Positions 45,101-57,100 of a stretch of DNA of 64,000 nucleotides are shown in pieces (the stretch's first letter is position 1; each line of letters opens with the position of its first letter). A program made the translations under genes and the position numbers. The notes under the pieces are model-generated. The model saw only the letters and a program-made list of their open reading frames with translations, had not been told where the DNA came from and made no database searches. The stretch is taken from NCBI RefSeq assembly GCF_000003815.2, contig NC_049985.1:7256066-7320065 (forward strand), read 5' to 3'. The DNA is from Branchiostoma floridae. Taxonomy: Eukaryota > Chordata > Leptocardii > Amphioxiformes > Branchiostomatidae.

Positions 45101-48100
45101 CGAATGAGGCACTCTCTCCATTAAGTCGCAATAACATGATTGTATGGATGGCATCCGTGCGCATCAACGGTCTTCCGTTTTCAAAACAAAAAAGTTTGCG
45201 ACCATATTGTAAGGCATGCAAATAAACTGCAAAATACAAAAGTATTAGAAACCGGTGACTAGCTAATGCCATAGAAAGGCCCTTTTTCCATCATAGAACA
45301 TACCGATTTTACCATAAACTTTTACCCAACTTTTTTATTCGCACGCGCGCATCAATTTTTTGCAGGGTGCCCAGACGATGCCATCCACACTATCATATGT
45401 GTATGGCCTAAGTACTGATGAAATCATAACGTCCTTTTCAAGCTAATAGCAACTTGAAATGTCACCTTACCTGTCATTAGTTAAATAGACGTCAACTGTA
45501 AAGCACAGCAGGTCGCACGCTGTTCTAGAGCTGCCATGGGAGGAGGGAGTTATCAAAAGATCTGAGGGACTGTAGGAATGTGACTGGAATATGTGGAGGA
45601 GTTAAACATGAAACCGACATAAGGTCGGGATAATGTAAAAACAATCCCATTCCCGTGTATTGGAAGGCCTGTCAAAGCTCTTCAGGTCGTAAACATGATC
45701 TGCACACTATGCCATGACAAAGCGATAAATTGAGAACATTAAAAATGAGTCAACAAAGCATCGTAAACCAAGCTGAAAACGTTGAAACACAGAGTCGTTT
45801 GCTTTATAAAAGTTAGCTCTTGTAGATCAGACTGAGTTTCTACTGCGTTCGTACACGTTCCATCGGAATATTCTGTCATGAATATCTCGGCTCATTTTTT
45901 CACGGCCAAACTTGTAAAGCAACATCAAAACACAAAGCCCTACTAGCCTTAGAAAACTCTTTATGGTCGCGTTTACCTAGTACTTGGTTTTTAAACTACA
46001 GACTAATTCTCCCATGAGCTTCCAACCAACGTTGGGTAATCTAAAGTATGATTCTATTTCCTGTATTCCCTGGGCGAGCTGTTCACTGAATGCACCACGT
46101 ACGCACCAGCACCGATGTTTCTCCCTCAGTACACGTAGTTCTTCCAGGAAACTCCCCTTTCTAAAGACCTTTGTGCAAACATGAGCTGCTTCCAGTCGGC
46201 TCCTACTCTCTTGAGACCAATTATCCAGCGAGCAGCGGGGTTTCCAGATGTAAGGCCCCGTGCATGTCACTGAAGTGGATTCTCTTCATCTACATCCTCC
46301 ACATATTAAAACACGTGGGCGACAGAAGCTACTCTCGCCTTGACATCACTTAGTACGACAGTACGATATATCATTCTTATCTCTATATAAATGTGTGTAT
46401 GAGGCCACCGTGGATTTGTGGTTAGTGTTGTTGGCTCAGAACCTGGGGAATCCCTGACAGGTTCCGATGTTGTGCCCATGGGAAAGGCACTTTACACCAA
46501 TTGTTCTTACTCCAAGCAGGTGTAAATGATTACCTAGCTTCAACAGAGACGTCGTCCCTTTGAATGATACGTTAAATGAAGTAACAATGTTTGAGGAGAG
46601 CCACACTGTGAGGACGGTAAAGAACTCACCCTACAAATGATTAGGGGTTCATGCAGGTGTGAGCAGGTCACATAAATCTGTATAGATATGCAACTTGCAC
46701 TCTTTTGGTACAAAACCTGCTTTGTAACGCCATGAGGAGGTTCACTAGATATGCGATACAAACAAATACAGACACGCATTACTCACGCGGCTGCGTTTAT
46801 GCCATTGAACAACATCGCCCACACAGTCTTCCAGAAGATATTAAGACGTATGTCTGCACTGTACAAAGGTGTTTTGCTTTAATCCTTAAAGTATCATTTA
46901 CGACGAAGTGCGAGCAGCAGCGAGACTACATATAAGTGGAAAGCTGATTTAAACAACCATTTGCTGAGCAATCAGCTCTGCGCAGGGTTGAGCAACGTTT
47001 ACGACATCCGGCACTGATGAAATACTCCCACGTTCGGTGTTCGTCAAATCTTACCGATCTCACTGATGGAGGCCGAGCGAACATGGCAAGAAATCTTCCA
47101 ACCACTTGACCCCATCGCATCCAATTAAGTTAAATTAAGTCTAGATTACAAAAATCTTTACGATCGAAAAAGACTGCACGTTTTATCGGCTGACGCCAAT
47201 ATAAGTGTTAGTGTTAGTACTAAGCCGTGGCTATATAGAAAAACCATTATTTTGTAGCCGTAGGACATTTAACGAACTGTACAGAAAAGTTGTAATGGCG
47301 ACAGAATGGTTTATGACAAGGCCTGCCCGGAGGAGACAACAGAGCTACAAATTGGACACCCGGCGGTTTTGATGCCATAATTTATCCCCCGCCGTCGTTA
47401 AGGTAGGCGTCGTTAATGACAAGGACGATGGATTGCTCACGGGCACATGCTTCGGCGTGATCACAAATCTCTTTCCTCAAAAGTCCTAGCTTTTACGTCC
47501 CACTACATTTGGATGGGGATGCGGCAGCGAGCCAAATTCAATGCCAAAAAGCAGACAATAATATTACGTAATGTCTGTCTTGCGTTAAGGTCTTGACAAC
47601 AAGGCAATGTGTGGAATGTCTTGGGAAAGGGAGGGCAAGACATTCAATCTGGTGGCAAAGGTAAAGGGAGCCGCATAGCCATTTTGAGGCCTAGGTGCAC
47701 TGGGTTGTTGCCCACTATGTCAAAGGCACGGTTTTGGAAGGCGAAGGCCATTCCTCCCCTTCCATCTCCTTATATCTCCCCATCTCATTTCACACCCGGG
47801 TGAAATGCGTAAAGTAGTGTGAAGCGTCTTTTCTACAAGGTCTAGGACACAACGTCTGGTCAGGAATGCTGAGAATCGAATCTGTGATTCTATCGAATCT
47901 CTAGTGTCCGCTAGCTTAGCCACTTGCAAATCCATGTCACACAGAGTTGTGGAAAAGCATGAAAAGGCAGCAATGCCTCACTTGGTTAACTCAAGCCTAT
48001 CCATCATACGCATCGCCTTGCATGTGCGGTTACGTTAGGTTACGTTAGGTAGGACTGCAGATATCTGGCAAAGGTAACAAAACATCCCTTCCGGGCCCTT

Positions 48101-51100
48101 CTTGTATTGACATGAATCAGTCTCAACTCCGGCAAGACTACACAACATTACGGCTCCCTGGCGTCGGTCCTAAACTATCACATCTATAACTTCCCCCCAG
48201 AGAAGTAATCAGATCAAAATGGGCCTTCACAATGGATGAGACTGACAGGTAACTCAGTCCGTGGCGCCAATCCCTTCCAAATTTTGATATACGTCTAGAA
48301 GAATATGATATAATTTCATATGCAACAAACTTTTTCAACGCAATCTGCTTTTGTCAACGCTTGTCAACCCGTAAATCCTGAGTTTGTAAGTTTAGTGGGT
48401 GACGAATTCTCTAGAGCGTCAAATGGCGTCGTGCTAACTTTAACGACATGTCGACATCTAGATTCTACTGCGCTTGCGCAAATGCAAAGGACGTGCGGGT
48501 TCATTTTTCATGTGTGGCGCACCATGAAATAAAGCTGTGTGTGGAAGCTTCACATTAGCTAGAGATAAAGATACATACCACCAGCTAATCTAAAGTGGAT
48601 ACCTTTTTGAATGAGAAGATGTTTGGAGAGATAAGGTAAAGGTAGCAGGTCGAACAGACGAACTTGGAGATTAGATTGAAGTTTCTTGCTGAGACGGAGC
48701 GTGATGCTCCTTTGATAGCTTAGGCTGTAAATTGCGGCTCTGCCTCGCGGCTCGCGTTTTAAAATTGTATCCAAGCACGCCGGGCCACCCCTAAAGGTGG
48801 AGGTATTTTTTTGTGGCCGTGAGGGATTGGAAGGCAGAGCCTCGTCTCTACCAGACTGACTACGCTGGCTGTTATAGGGAGAATAATGTGCCAGGGGAGC
48901 TTTGCTACCAGAGGAGTTGGGCAGCCGCGCAGCCGGAGGGGGAACCTGAACTTTAGCGTGGACCGACTCCCCTGGCCATATTTCCCGATCTTTTTAGCTG
49001 AATTCTTTGATCCCGGTACAACCGTAGGACGGTCTGGTGGAGGCTAGACAGAGCCCATCCCTCTCCATCCGCCACCTTTAACTTCCCAACCGAAGACAGG
49101 AACCAATTTCAGCCAAACACTCTCTCTGGTCGGCTTCACTCCTCTGGCAGCTTTTGATACTATCTTATGTTACCGTAGGATCTGCTTTATTGGAGATTAA
49201 GAAATCGAATCTGTAACCCGTCGAGCAGGTGTTCGCTGCCTTAGCGTCCCCGTCCGAAAGGACAATTAGACTTATTTGACGAAAAGGCCAACCCTTACAA
49301 GACAGAGAACAACGGACGCTAAACCGGATAGTGAGTGTGAGTGAGTGAGTAATACTAGAGCGACGAATAGCAACATAGCATGCCCAAGACAAACACTGAA
49401 AGTTTTTCTGCAGTGTCAAAACTTAACCTTGACTTCATGACCTATCCACATGACAAATATCATCACAATCCATGAAGTAGTTCTTAAGATAAACTGATGT
49501 GAAGGACTGGACAGGAAGGACGTCAGCCCAGCTGACTAGACTGGCCGAAGACCGCCAGAAGTGGAAAGACTTTGTGAATAGTCTGACTGCCCCTACGGCC
49601 ACCGGCTACGGGACTGAGTGAGTGAGTGAGTGATCACAAATATCCAGACCCACAAACAGGCACACAGACAGGCAGGAGGACACAGAGACGCCTTCGAAAC
49701 AGTCTATTCATTTTTCATCGTAACAGAGCGTAATAGAGCGTAACAGTAAAGTAAAACTAGTTAATTTTCAGTCTTGCTTTGAAAGGTTGTTTCAGCCTTG
49801 ACTTACCGAGTGCCACGCGTTCTAATTCGAACCATGGATACCAATTATCCTCTGGAGACCGTTTACTTGACACCGGTCACCGTAAATACCCCGATAACTA
49901 TTTTCCTCACAGAAAAGCTAATGGAGTGTTAAATCAGTCGCCTGCCCCCTCCCCCCAACAAACAAATCGGCGATGCCTTCTAAAGAGGTTAATAACATGC
50001 GGAGAGGTTCGGTGGAATACTAACTATAGCGAGGTCCGTGTATTGACTCTCGAGCAGCGAAAATCGTTACTCCGATCCGCATAGTGATGCGACAGTAAAC
50101 TGTATAAGGCTATACAAAACCTATTTCCTTATTTCATACTCCTAAGTGCTGTAGAAAAATTCATATTCCTAATTCAACTAGACAAACCATCGATCATAAA
50201 ACATATCTGTACTATTATCTCCACTATAACAGAAAAGCGAGGAGAAGTTCAATTCATCCAGCGATAGTTTAATTTTGTATCTGTTAACTAAATCTTTTCA
50301 GCAAGTCTTCTTGTGACCTGTACTTTGCCCGGTGTGGCAAAAATGTGCAATAAAGGTCTTCAATCTTCAATCGTTAAACGGACTACATCGAGTAGTGGAG
50401 ATCGTTGAAGCTGGTCTATCCCATATAAAGCTCTGAACTTAAGCGCAAAGCCTTGGTGTGTTTTTAAGAGTAACTGTAAAAAGCCTTTCTTTGAGATATG
50501 TTGGAGCTGTATGTTATAAGTAATCATAAGGGTTATAAGTAATTCAAATTTTATTGATAACCACACTTTCAACCATATTTGGAAGTAGAATGTGATGATG
50601 TGGTTTAGATGGTGTGCAGAGGAGTCAAGGATGTTTATGTTAATGCGATTACGGACACTTTGTGTTGTAAGGAAAGTGCTAATATGATACACCAGTCGGA
50701 AAACCCTGTCAGTTGAGTTTTTCGTGGACAAAACCCGGTTAGGTGGCTATTGACAGCCCCTTTCTCACAACCTCCTTGCTCACACGAATCCCATGTATTA
50801 GGATAAGAGATTCTTTTTACCGGAGTGCCAGTGCACTTAACGTAGCCTGATTTAATCTCGCTTGTAGCAGCCCGCCCATTTACACCCAAGGACAGCAGAG
50901 TGTCACACAGGCTACACTTAAGAGAGAGTCTTAGCAACACATTATAACAACCTTCAATGCTGCAACATGCAGCAGAGTGCAGACGTACGACTTCTGTTAC
51001 AAGAAGACAGATGCGGCAGATTAGACTGAAAATGGAGTTTCCCGAAGGGTGACATCAATGAAACTTGTTATTGCGTAAGTAGTCCATGGATAATTCGTTT

Positions 51101-54100
51101 CACTCCACTAACAGCCTTCCTTTTAGTTATAACAAATCACTGGCGTCGCTCAAACTCTCTCAAAATATTCCAAGTGGGCGTTTTTGGCAAGCAGTAATAT
51201 GGCCCCTTTCCACCAGACAGCCATCCCTGTGCGACCTTACAGCGACCAAAATAAGACTTGTGTGACCGTTGATTGCGCAATTGGAATTCGATTCAAGATA
51301 TAAAAGTACAATTTAGAAGACGACAAAGCATACCAATTCTATCTCTGTGGAATTTGTTGAGCAATCAGTCATATATTTGATCTCCTAGCATTCAGTGTGA
51401 GGCCGCAGCATTTTGTGTTACGCAAACAGCTCTTGTTCTCAACGTGAAAGTCCATCTGTGTTGGTAGAAATCATCTGTACTGCACTGCAGGAAATAACAA
51501 TTCAATTTTGTCCAGAAGCAATTCTTCTCGTTTTGAATTTCAAACCGGACAATACTGAATGGCCAGATCCAGCGAACCCAGGAGTCAGACTTTGATGTCT
51601 TGGAAACAGCACACAAGAGAGGAGACTCTGAAATCAACACCCCTTTGTAATGAGCAGTTGATGTGGAATAAGGTGTCGGGCCAGACATCGTACACGGTAC
51701 ACAAGAGCCTACCCACGCTACTTTGATCATCTAACATCAAGACGCCGCTTTATATGGGGGTCTTTGAATCTCTAAACCAATCAGAGTGCGCCTTGCTGGC
51801 TGAGATGAACCGCAAGAGGTTATGTCGGAGTCTTTGTAGATAACCTGTTTATATGGGCTTATGGAGGAGGGAATGAGAATGAGATCGGAGCATATACACT
51901 GTATGTGACGTTTTTCCTTTCTTACAGGTACACATGGTAATTTTGAGGTGACTTTCGCACGGGAGCCTGAATTGAAAAGTAAGGCACATGTATGGATTGT
52001 CAAATTCCACGCCCATTCGCGAAAAAATTACTTTTTTTTCATGATCAAAACCATTCATGTTCAAGTAAAAAAAAGCAAGGCAAAATTATTCACCATTGAG
52101 GCCTTGTGGATGTTTAAAAAAATGTAACAAACGTGTCTTTAGGTAATACATAGCGTAGGTGGTGTAACAAACGTATCCATTGGGATGTTAATAACTTGTT
52201 ATCGTATCGGTAACACAGCGGCTTTGTGAATGGGCTGGTACCCAGTTTCTCATTCGAAATCACATGCAAAGTTTTCTTCTTGAAGCTACTTCCAGACACC
52301 GCTTATTCAAAGCCGACTACGAATCACCGCAGGGAAGGAAGATGAATAAGAAGACGGAGAGATAAAAGTAGCGTGGTGCTGTTGATATCTGAAACTGATC
52401 GGAGACCTTCCGTCTAGTCTTACTTACACCCCTTCTCACTCGAGGCTATGATGGCGCGTCTGAGCAACCACGGGATTGACAAGTCGACGATGTTCGAATA
52501 CATACGTAAAGAACGATTTTGAAATGCTGTGTTTTGCTGTCTTAGAAGTCGTGTTTAAACATCTTGCATAATATGCCAATTATAAAATTATAACGTTAAA
52601 ATCAATAGCCAGACATGTACAGAGACAACGGACAACACAAGCAGCTTTTAAAAACGGACCGATACAGTAGTACTGTTGGCAGGACTTACACTGTTATCTT
52701 TTTCCTAAGTTGTGTATGTAGTTCCCAAGTATTGTATGTGGTCTGTTTCTGTATGTGTCCAGGGAGTCCTGAAAATCAGGCTGGAGCCTGAGTGATGTAA
52801 ACCTGGTAAAACGAAATAAATGAAATAAAAATGAGACAAATTCAAATTTTGGTCGCTCAGTCTAATACGTCTAATGGAAAGGAAGCCTTCTATCTGCGAG
52901 AAGAATGGAACACATGGGTGGAAGGAAATACCCCTTATCATCCCTGCAAAACGACCGTCGGTCCGCGCACGTTAGTTTTAATGGTCTGCGTGCACGCCCT
53001 CACCAGGTAACGAGATTGAGCGGCGGTATTCCTCCAGGAACCGGCCACGAGTCGGGGCGGCGTAATGACTGTCTCCGTGTTCCGGCGAGCCCGGCGCCAA
53101 GTTAAAGGTACCAGTAGTTGATGACACTAAATGTCTGCAGTTTTTCTTACCTTAGGAAATGAGGTTCTTCTCAACCAGGGATACTGTATTGGGCTGTGTT
53201 TGTGTGATCCTTTTGATGGATTTGTGTGGATTTTGGTATATAAATTATCATCGAGGTCCCCCTGGTAGTATTACAGCATTACAACACCTGGATACAATCC
53301 AAATCTAACGGCTTCGACTGACACTTTATTCGTTTGAGAACTACCAGCCGAAGCATTTTCTAACACAGTGATTGTAACGAAAATCAATCATGGTCATTGT
53401 CAGAAGGCTAATTAAGATAATAGCCCATTTTATTGGTACCTTGTATTATAGACGAATAAGGGCGTTTATTGCTCATTTTGGGACACTGGGTTAAATGAAG
53501 GTCACAACAAAACACGTTGAAAGTTAATGATTTAAAATATACATTAAATAAATTCATCATCTCGTTTTTAGTTATATGAGACGTTAACGTTTGTATAGTT
53601 GCATATATATATGCATAATAAATGTGATTTTTTTCTACAGCCTACATAGCGTATATTCTTCTTTGCTATATACATTCTATGACAACATGGCATTCGTCCT
53701 CTGTTCTATTCAAATTACAATATCTACATAATGGCTGTTACAAAATGACCCTATGTCTGACCCCTAGCTTTAATATGAAGGGTAATCAATAAGTTCGCGG
53801 CCTCACGCAGAAAAAAGGTGCACAACTCAAATTTGGGGGCACGATTACATAGTACGAAGCATTTTAGTAATATCCACTAAATTTCAAATCCTTGTGGTTA
53901 TTCAATTGGAAAGTGGCGTGGAAAAAAGGTTGAACTGTGATCAGAGTTGCGAGTTCTCCTGCAATCGATTCTACGAAGACGCAGAAATGTTTGATCAATA
54001 ATTTCTTTGTATTTCAATTAGAAAGAAGTTGGTATTTGACTTTCAGTAGAGCTGACGTTTACCCGCATACCTCAGGTTGCAGCTCAATATTGTCCTTCTC

Positions 54101-57100
54101 TGTCACCTGACGCTAATGATTTCGAAAGGGCGTCGGTCGCCTGCAAAGCATCGGTCAAAGTGATTCAAATTGGTAGACTTTATCCAATAAGACCACGTCC
54201 ATTTGATTATATGGCTAAATACTCTGGAAACCTTGGAACTGATGCTAGCGTGCGAATAAAAAAAAATGTGCAAAAACGTTGTTCTTTATTATGAAATCTA
54301 AGTGACCAGGAAGGTTGAACAAATGACTGATCACATGGAGTATGGTGTACTCAACAATAGATTCTTCATTTTTGATATTTCACACTTTCTTATTTGACCT
54401 AGGCATTCTATTACATTGGCATACATTTTTCTGCGATCCATGGAATATATTTGCTCACTGGATAAAACCTTTTTTGTGGGGGGTAACGGCTTAAATTGAT
54501 TAGCCTGGGTACCATCCGTATTCTACCGGGGCTCTTTACACTCACTACCCTAAAAAGTAGGTAGAATACGGATGGTACCCAGGCTAAAAATTTCATCCAT
54601 ATAATCAAATAAACATGGCCCAACTATTCTCCGAAATTGTAGTTGTGCACATTATTTCAGGGTCAGGACATATTGATAACAACCAGGGTTATCTGGAATC
54701 ATGAACTATGAAACATGACCGATTCTAGCGATACAGACAACTGTTCAGAAAGCGCTCTAAGACTCAACTGCAGTGTAACAATAAAAATTCAGTTTCAACG
54801 AACGCCTCAAATTCCTAGAGACATGGGTTCTGAAATAGATCGCCGTGTCTCCTCTATGAAATGTGATCAATGCGAGCGAGGGGCAGCTCTTAGGAGACAG
54901 CATTTGATTAAGGCTGCTTGCTGCCAAAACCGAATCAGAAGATCTGTATTCACACACATAATTCAGAATGCATTGACCGATTAAAAACGTTGCTAAGATC
55001 TAGGCATTCTTATTTTTGTTCTTTGACCTGTGTGTAAAGACTGAGGTAATGAGTGAATGGATGAATGAACGAACGAACGAAATAATGAATGAATAAATAA
55101 ATGAAAGGATCATAAACTAGCCGCTACTAGCTGTAACTATTCTCTCCTTACATCTGCTTTAGCTGAACTATTTACTGAACTATTCTGCTACACAGGGAAC
55201 ATTACCTCCTTACATTGAAGATCTGATAGACTTATCGTGCAGATGTAACGTCCTTCGCAGACTTTCGGAGCGGTGGTGTTTATTTTTTGTGGGCTAACAT
55301 GGGCTAAGGTTCCCTAGTCCCCGGGAAGGGAGTTGGTAACTTGGTATAACTCCTTCTCCCGGCAAACTCCCTTCCACGGCATAGGGAAAAATGTTGAAAA
55401 TCGTGAACCAGCGCTCCCTCAGGAATGATAAACACCACCGCTCCAGAAGTCTAGGAAGGAGGTTACATCTGCTCTGAGTCTATTAGATTTTCAAGCAGAT
55501 ATGAGGAAGAAAGATCCTCTTAGCAGTACAATAGTGCAGCAGAAAGACGGCGCTATCAATTCTACTTCTAGCTCGCTATTTCCTCCACATTTCGCTAGCT
55601 CTATATTTCATGTCGCCTCCTTCTAATAGTGCCTTGCGGTATCCACCTTATCACACGCGCTGCACTTGTGTAGCTTTAAGCCTGTGACGCATTTCTCGAG
55701 AGCTTGATTCAGGGTTTCATATCAAACACAGATGCATCGCATAATTAGCGTCAGCTTAGCCGGAAGCAATCTCCAAATAAGCACGCAGTGAGTTCTTCTG
55801 TGACGATCGTCACAGCAACTTTGCTTCCCTCTATTCATCGATTGTTTCAAATGGGCGACCGATTTTCTGCATGATCGGATAGCCAGATACTTCTTGTTTT
55901 GCATAATTAAGTGTTACTATATACGAAATGAATGACTGTAGATGTGGATATAGTGAACGTCACACGCAGCTACGCAAACGGAAACCTGTTGATCAGTTGC
56001 ATGCGGGAAAACCTTTAGGTACGGCCGCCATGCGTTATCTATCATGTCCTCTCTTGCGAAGGTGAAGTCAGTACCGTTATCCTAGCCGCAGATTCTAATA
56101 GGAGAAATCTCATGCTGACTGTGATAATTAGCGGCGATGGGCAGATTAGAAGGGCTTCTTCTAACGATTTAAAAAGGTCATCTCTGATCGTTACTGTCCT
56201 GTATTTTACCTCGTAACGTTTCTTAATAGCTCCTTTCTAATGCTACCACGTTAAGGATAAAGGTATAGCAATACGTCAATGTGTAGACTACAGTAGAGGT
56301 ACTTTCTTTTCCGCGAAAACATTTTACGAGTTTCATAAGCCTCGCCAAGGGGCATTTATGTTTTCCAAGAATTCTTGTTGAAAGCGCGCCGGCTTGACAA
56401 AGAAAATGCTGCATGCATGTGTTGCGTTGTTGTTTAAAGGGGAGCAAACATGTGTGAGCTCCGCTTCATTCCAATCGATTGAACGGGCAGGCCTCACGGG
56501 AACGGGTCGGTCCAATCACTGATGCAAAGAGATGACCAAAATAAATTCATCTCCACGAACCAACAAACACATCTATGGGAACAGATTTTGTCTTTGAACA
56601 TTCATATTCCTACCTGGCCCAAACTACTCTACGCTATTCTACTTGTAAAATCTGTTAAGATTTTTCCCAGGTGAATAAAAAGGAATTGCTGTTTATAGTT
56701 TGACTCCCTGAATTGGGTCAATGGTGGGCGAATTGTAAGGCGTTGCGAGTTTGGGGCGCCGCATAAATATGCAGCGTGACAACATGAGTGACAGGACTGG
56801 GTATAGAGGTCTGCCAGGGGGACAGCGACATTTCCCGCGCTTTGGTCGGCCCCCTGGTAACTGGTAACAACATTTGTGAGGAAGAGAATGGGCACTATGG
56901 TTACGGTAATGATCTGACGTGTAACTAACATGCAGGTTACTTACCGAAGGCATAATCAGCGCACCCACTCCTTCGACCAGGCTGGCCAGGTTCAAAGGTT
57001 TGCGGCCGGAACTTGCGTCGACGTCCCCCCACGAGTCCGAGCTCACCTTCCGGGGTTCCGAGTCGCTCTCGCTGCTCGTTCGGCGCAGGTCGGGCCCTAG

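Noticed and set aside
48030-48056. Telomere-like TTAGG pattern
   Set aside because: Only two imperfect GTTACGTTAG units; not TTAGGG and not an array.
56693-56944. Continuation of the exon 1 frame beyond the donor (84 more residues)
   Set aside because: The consensus donor GTAAGT at 56944 and phase match to exon 2 show that this is intron read-through.
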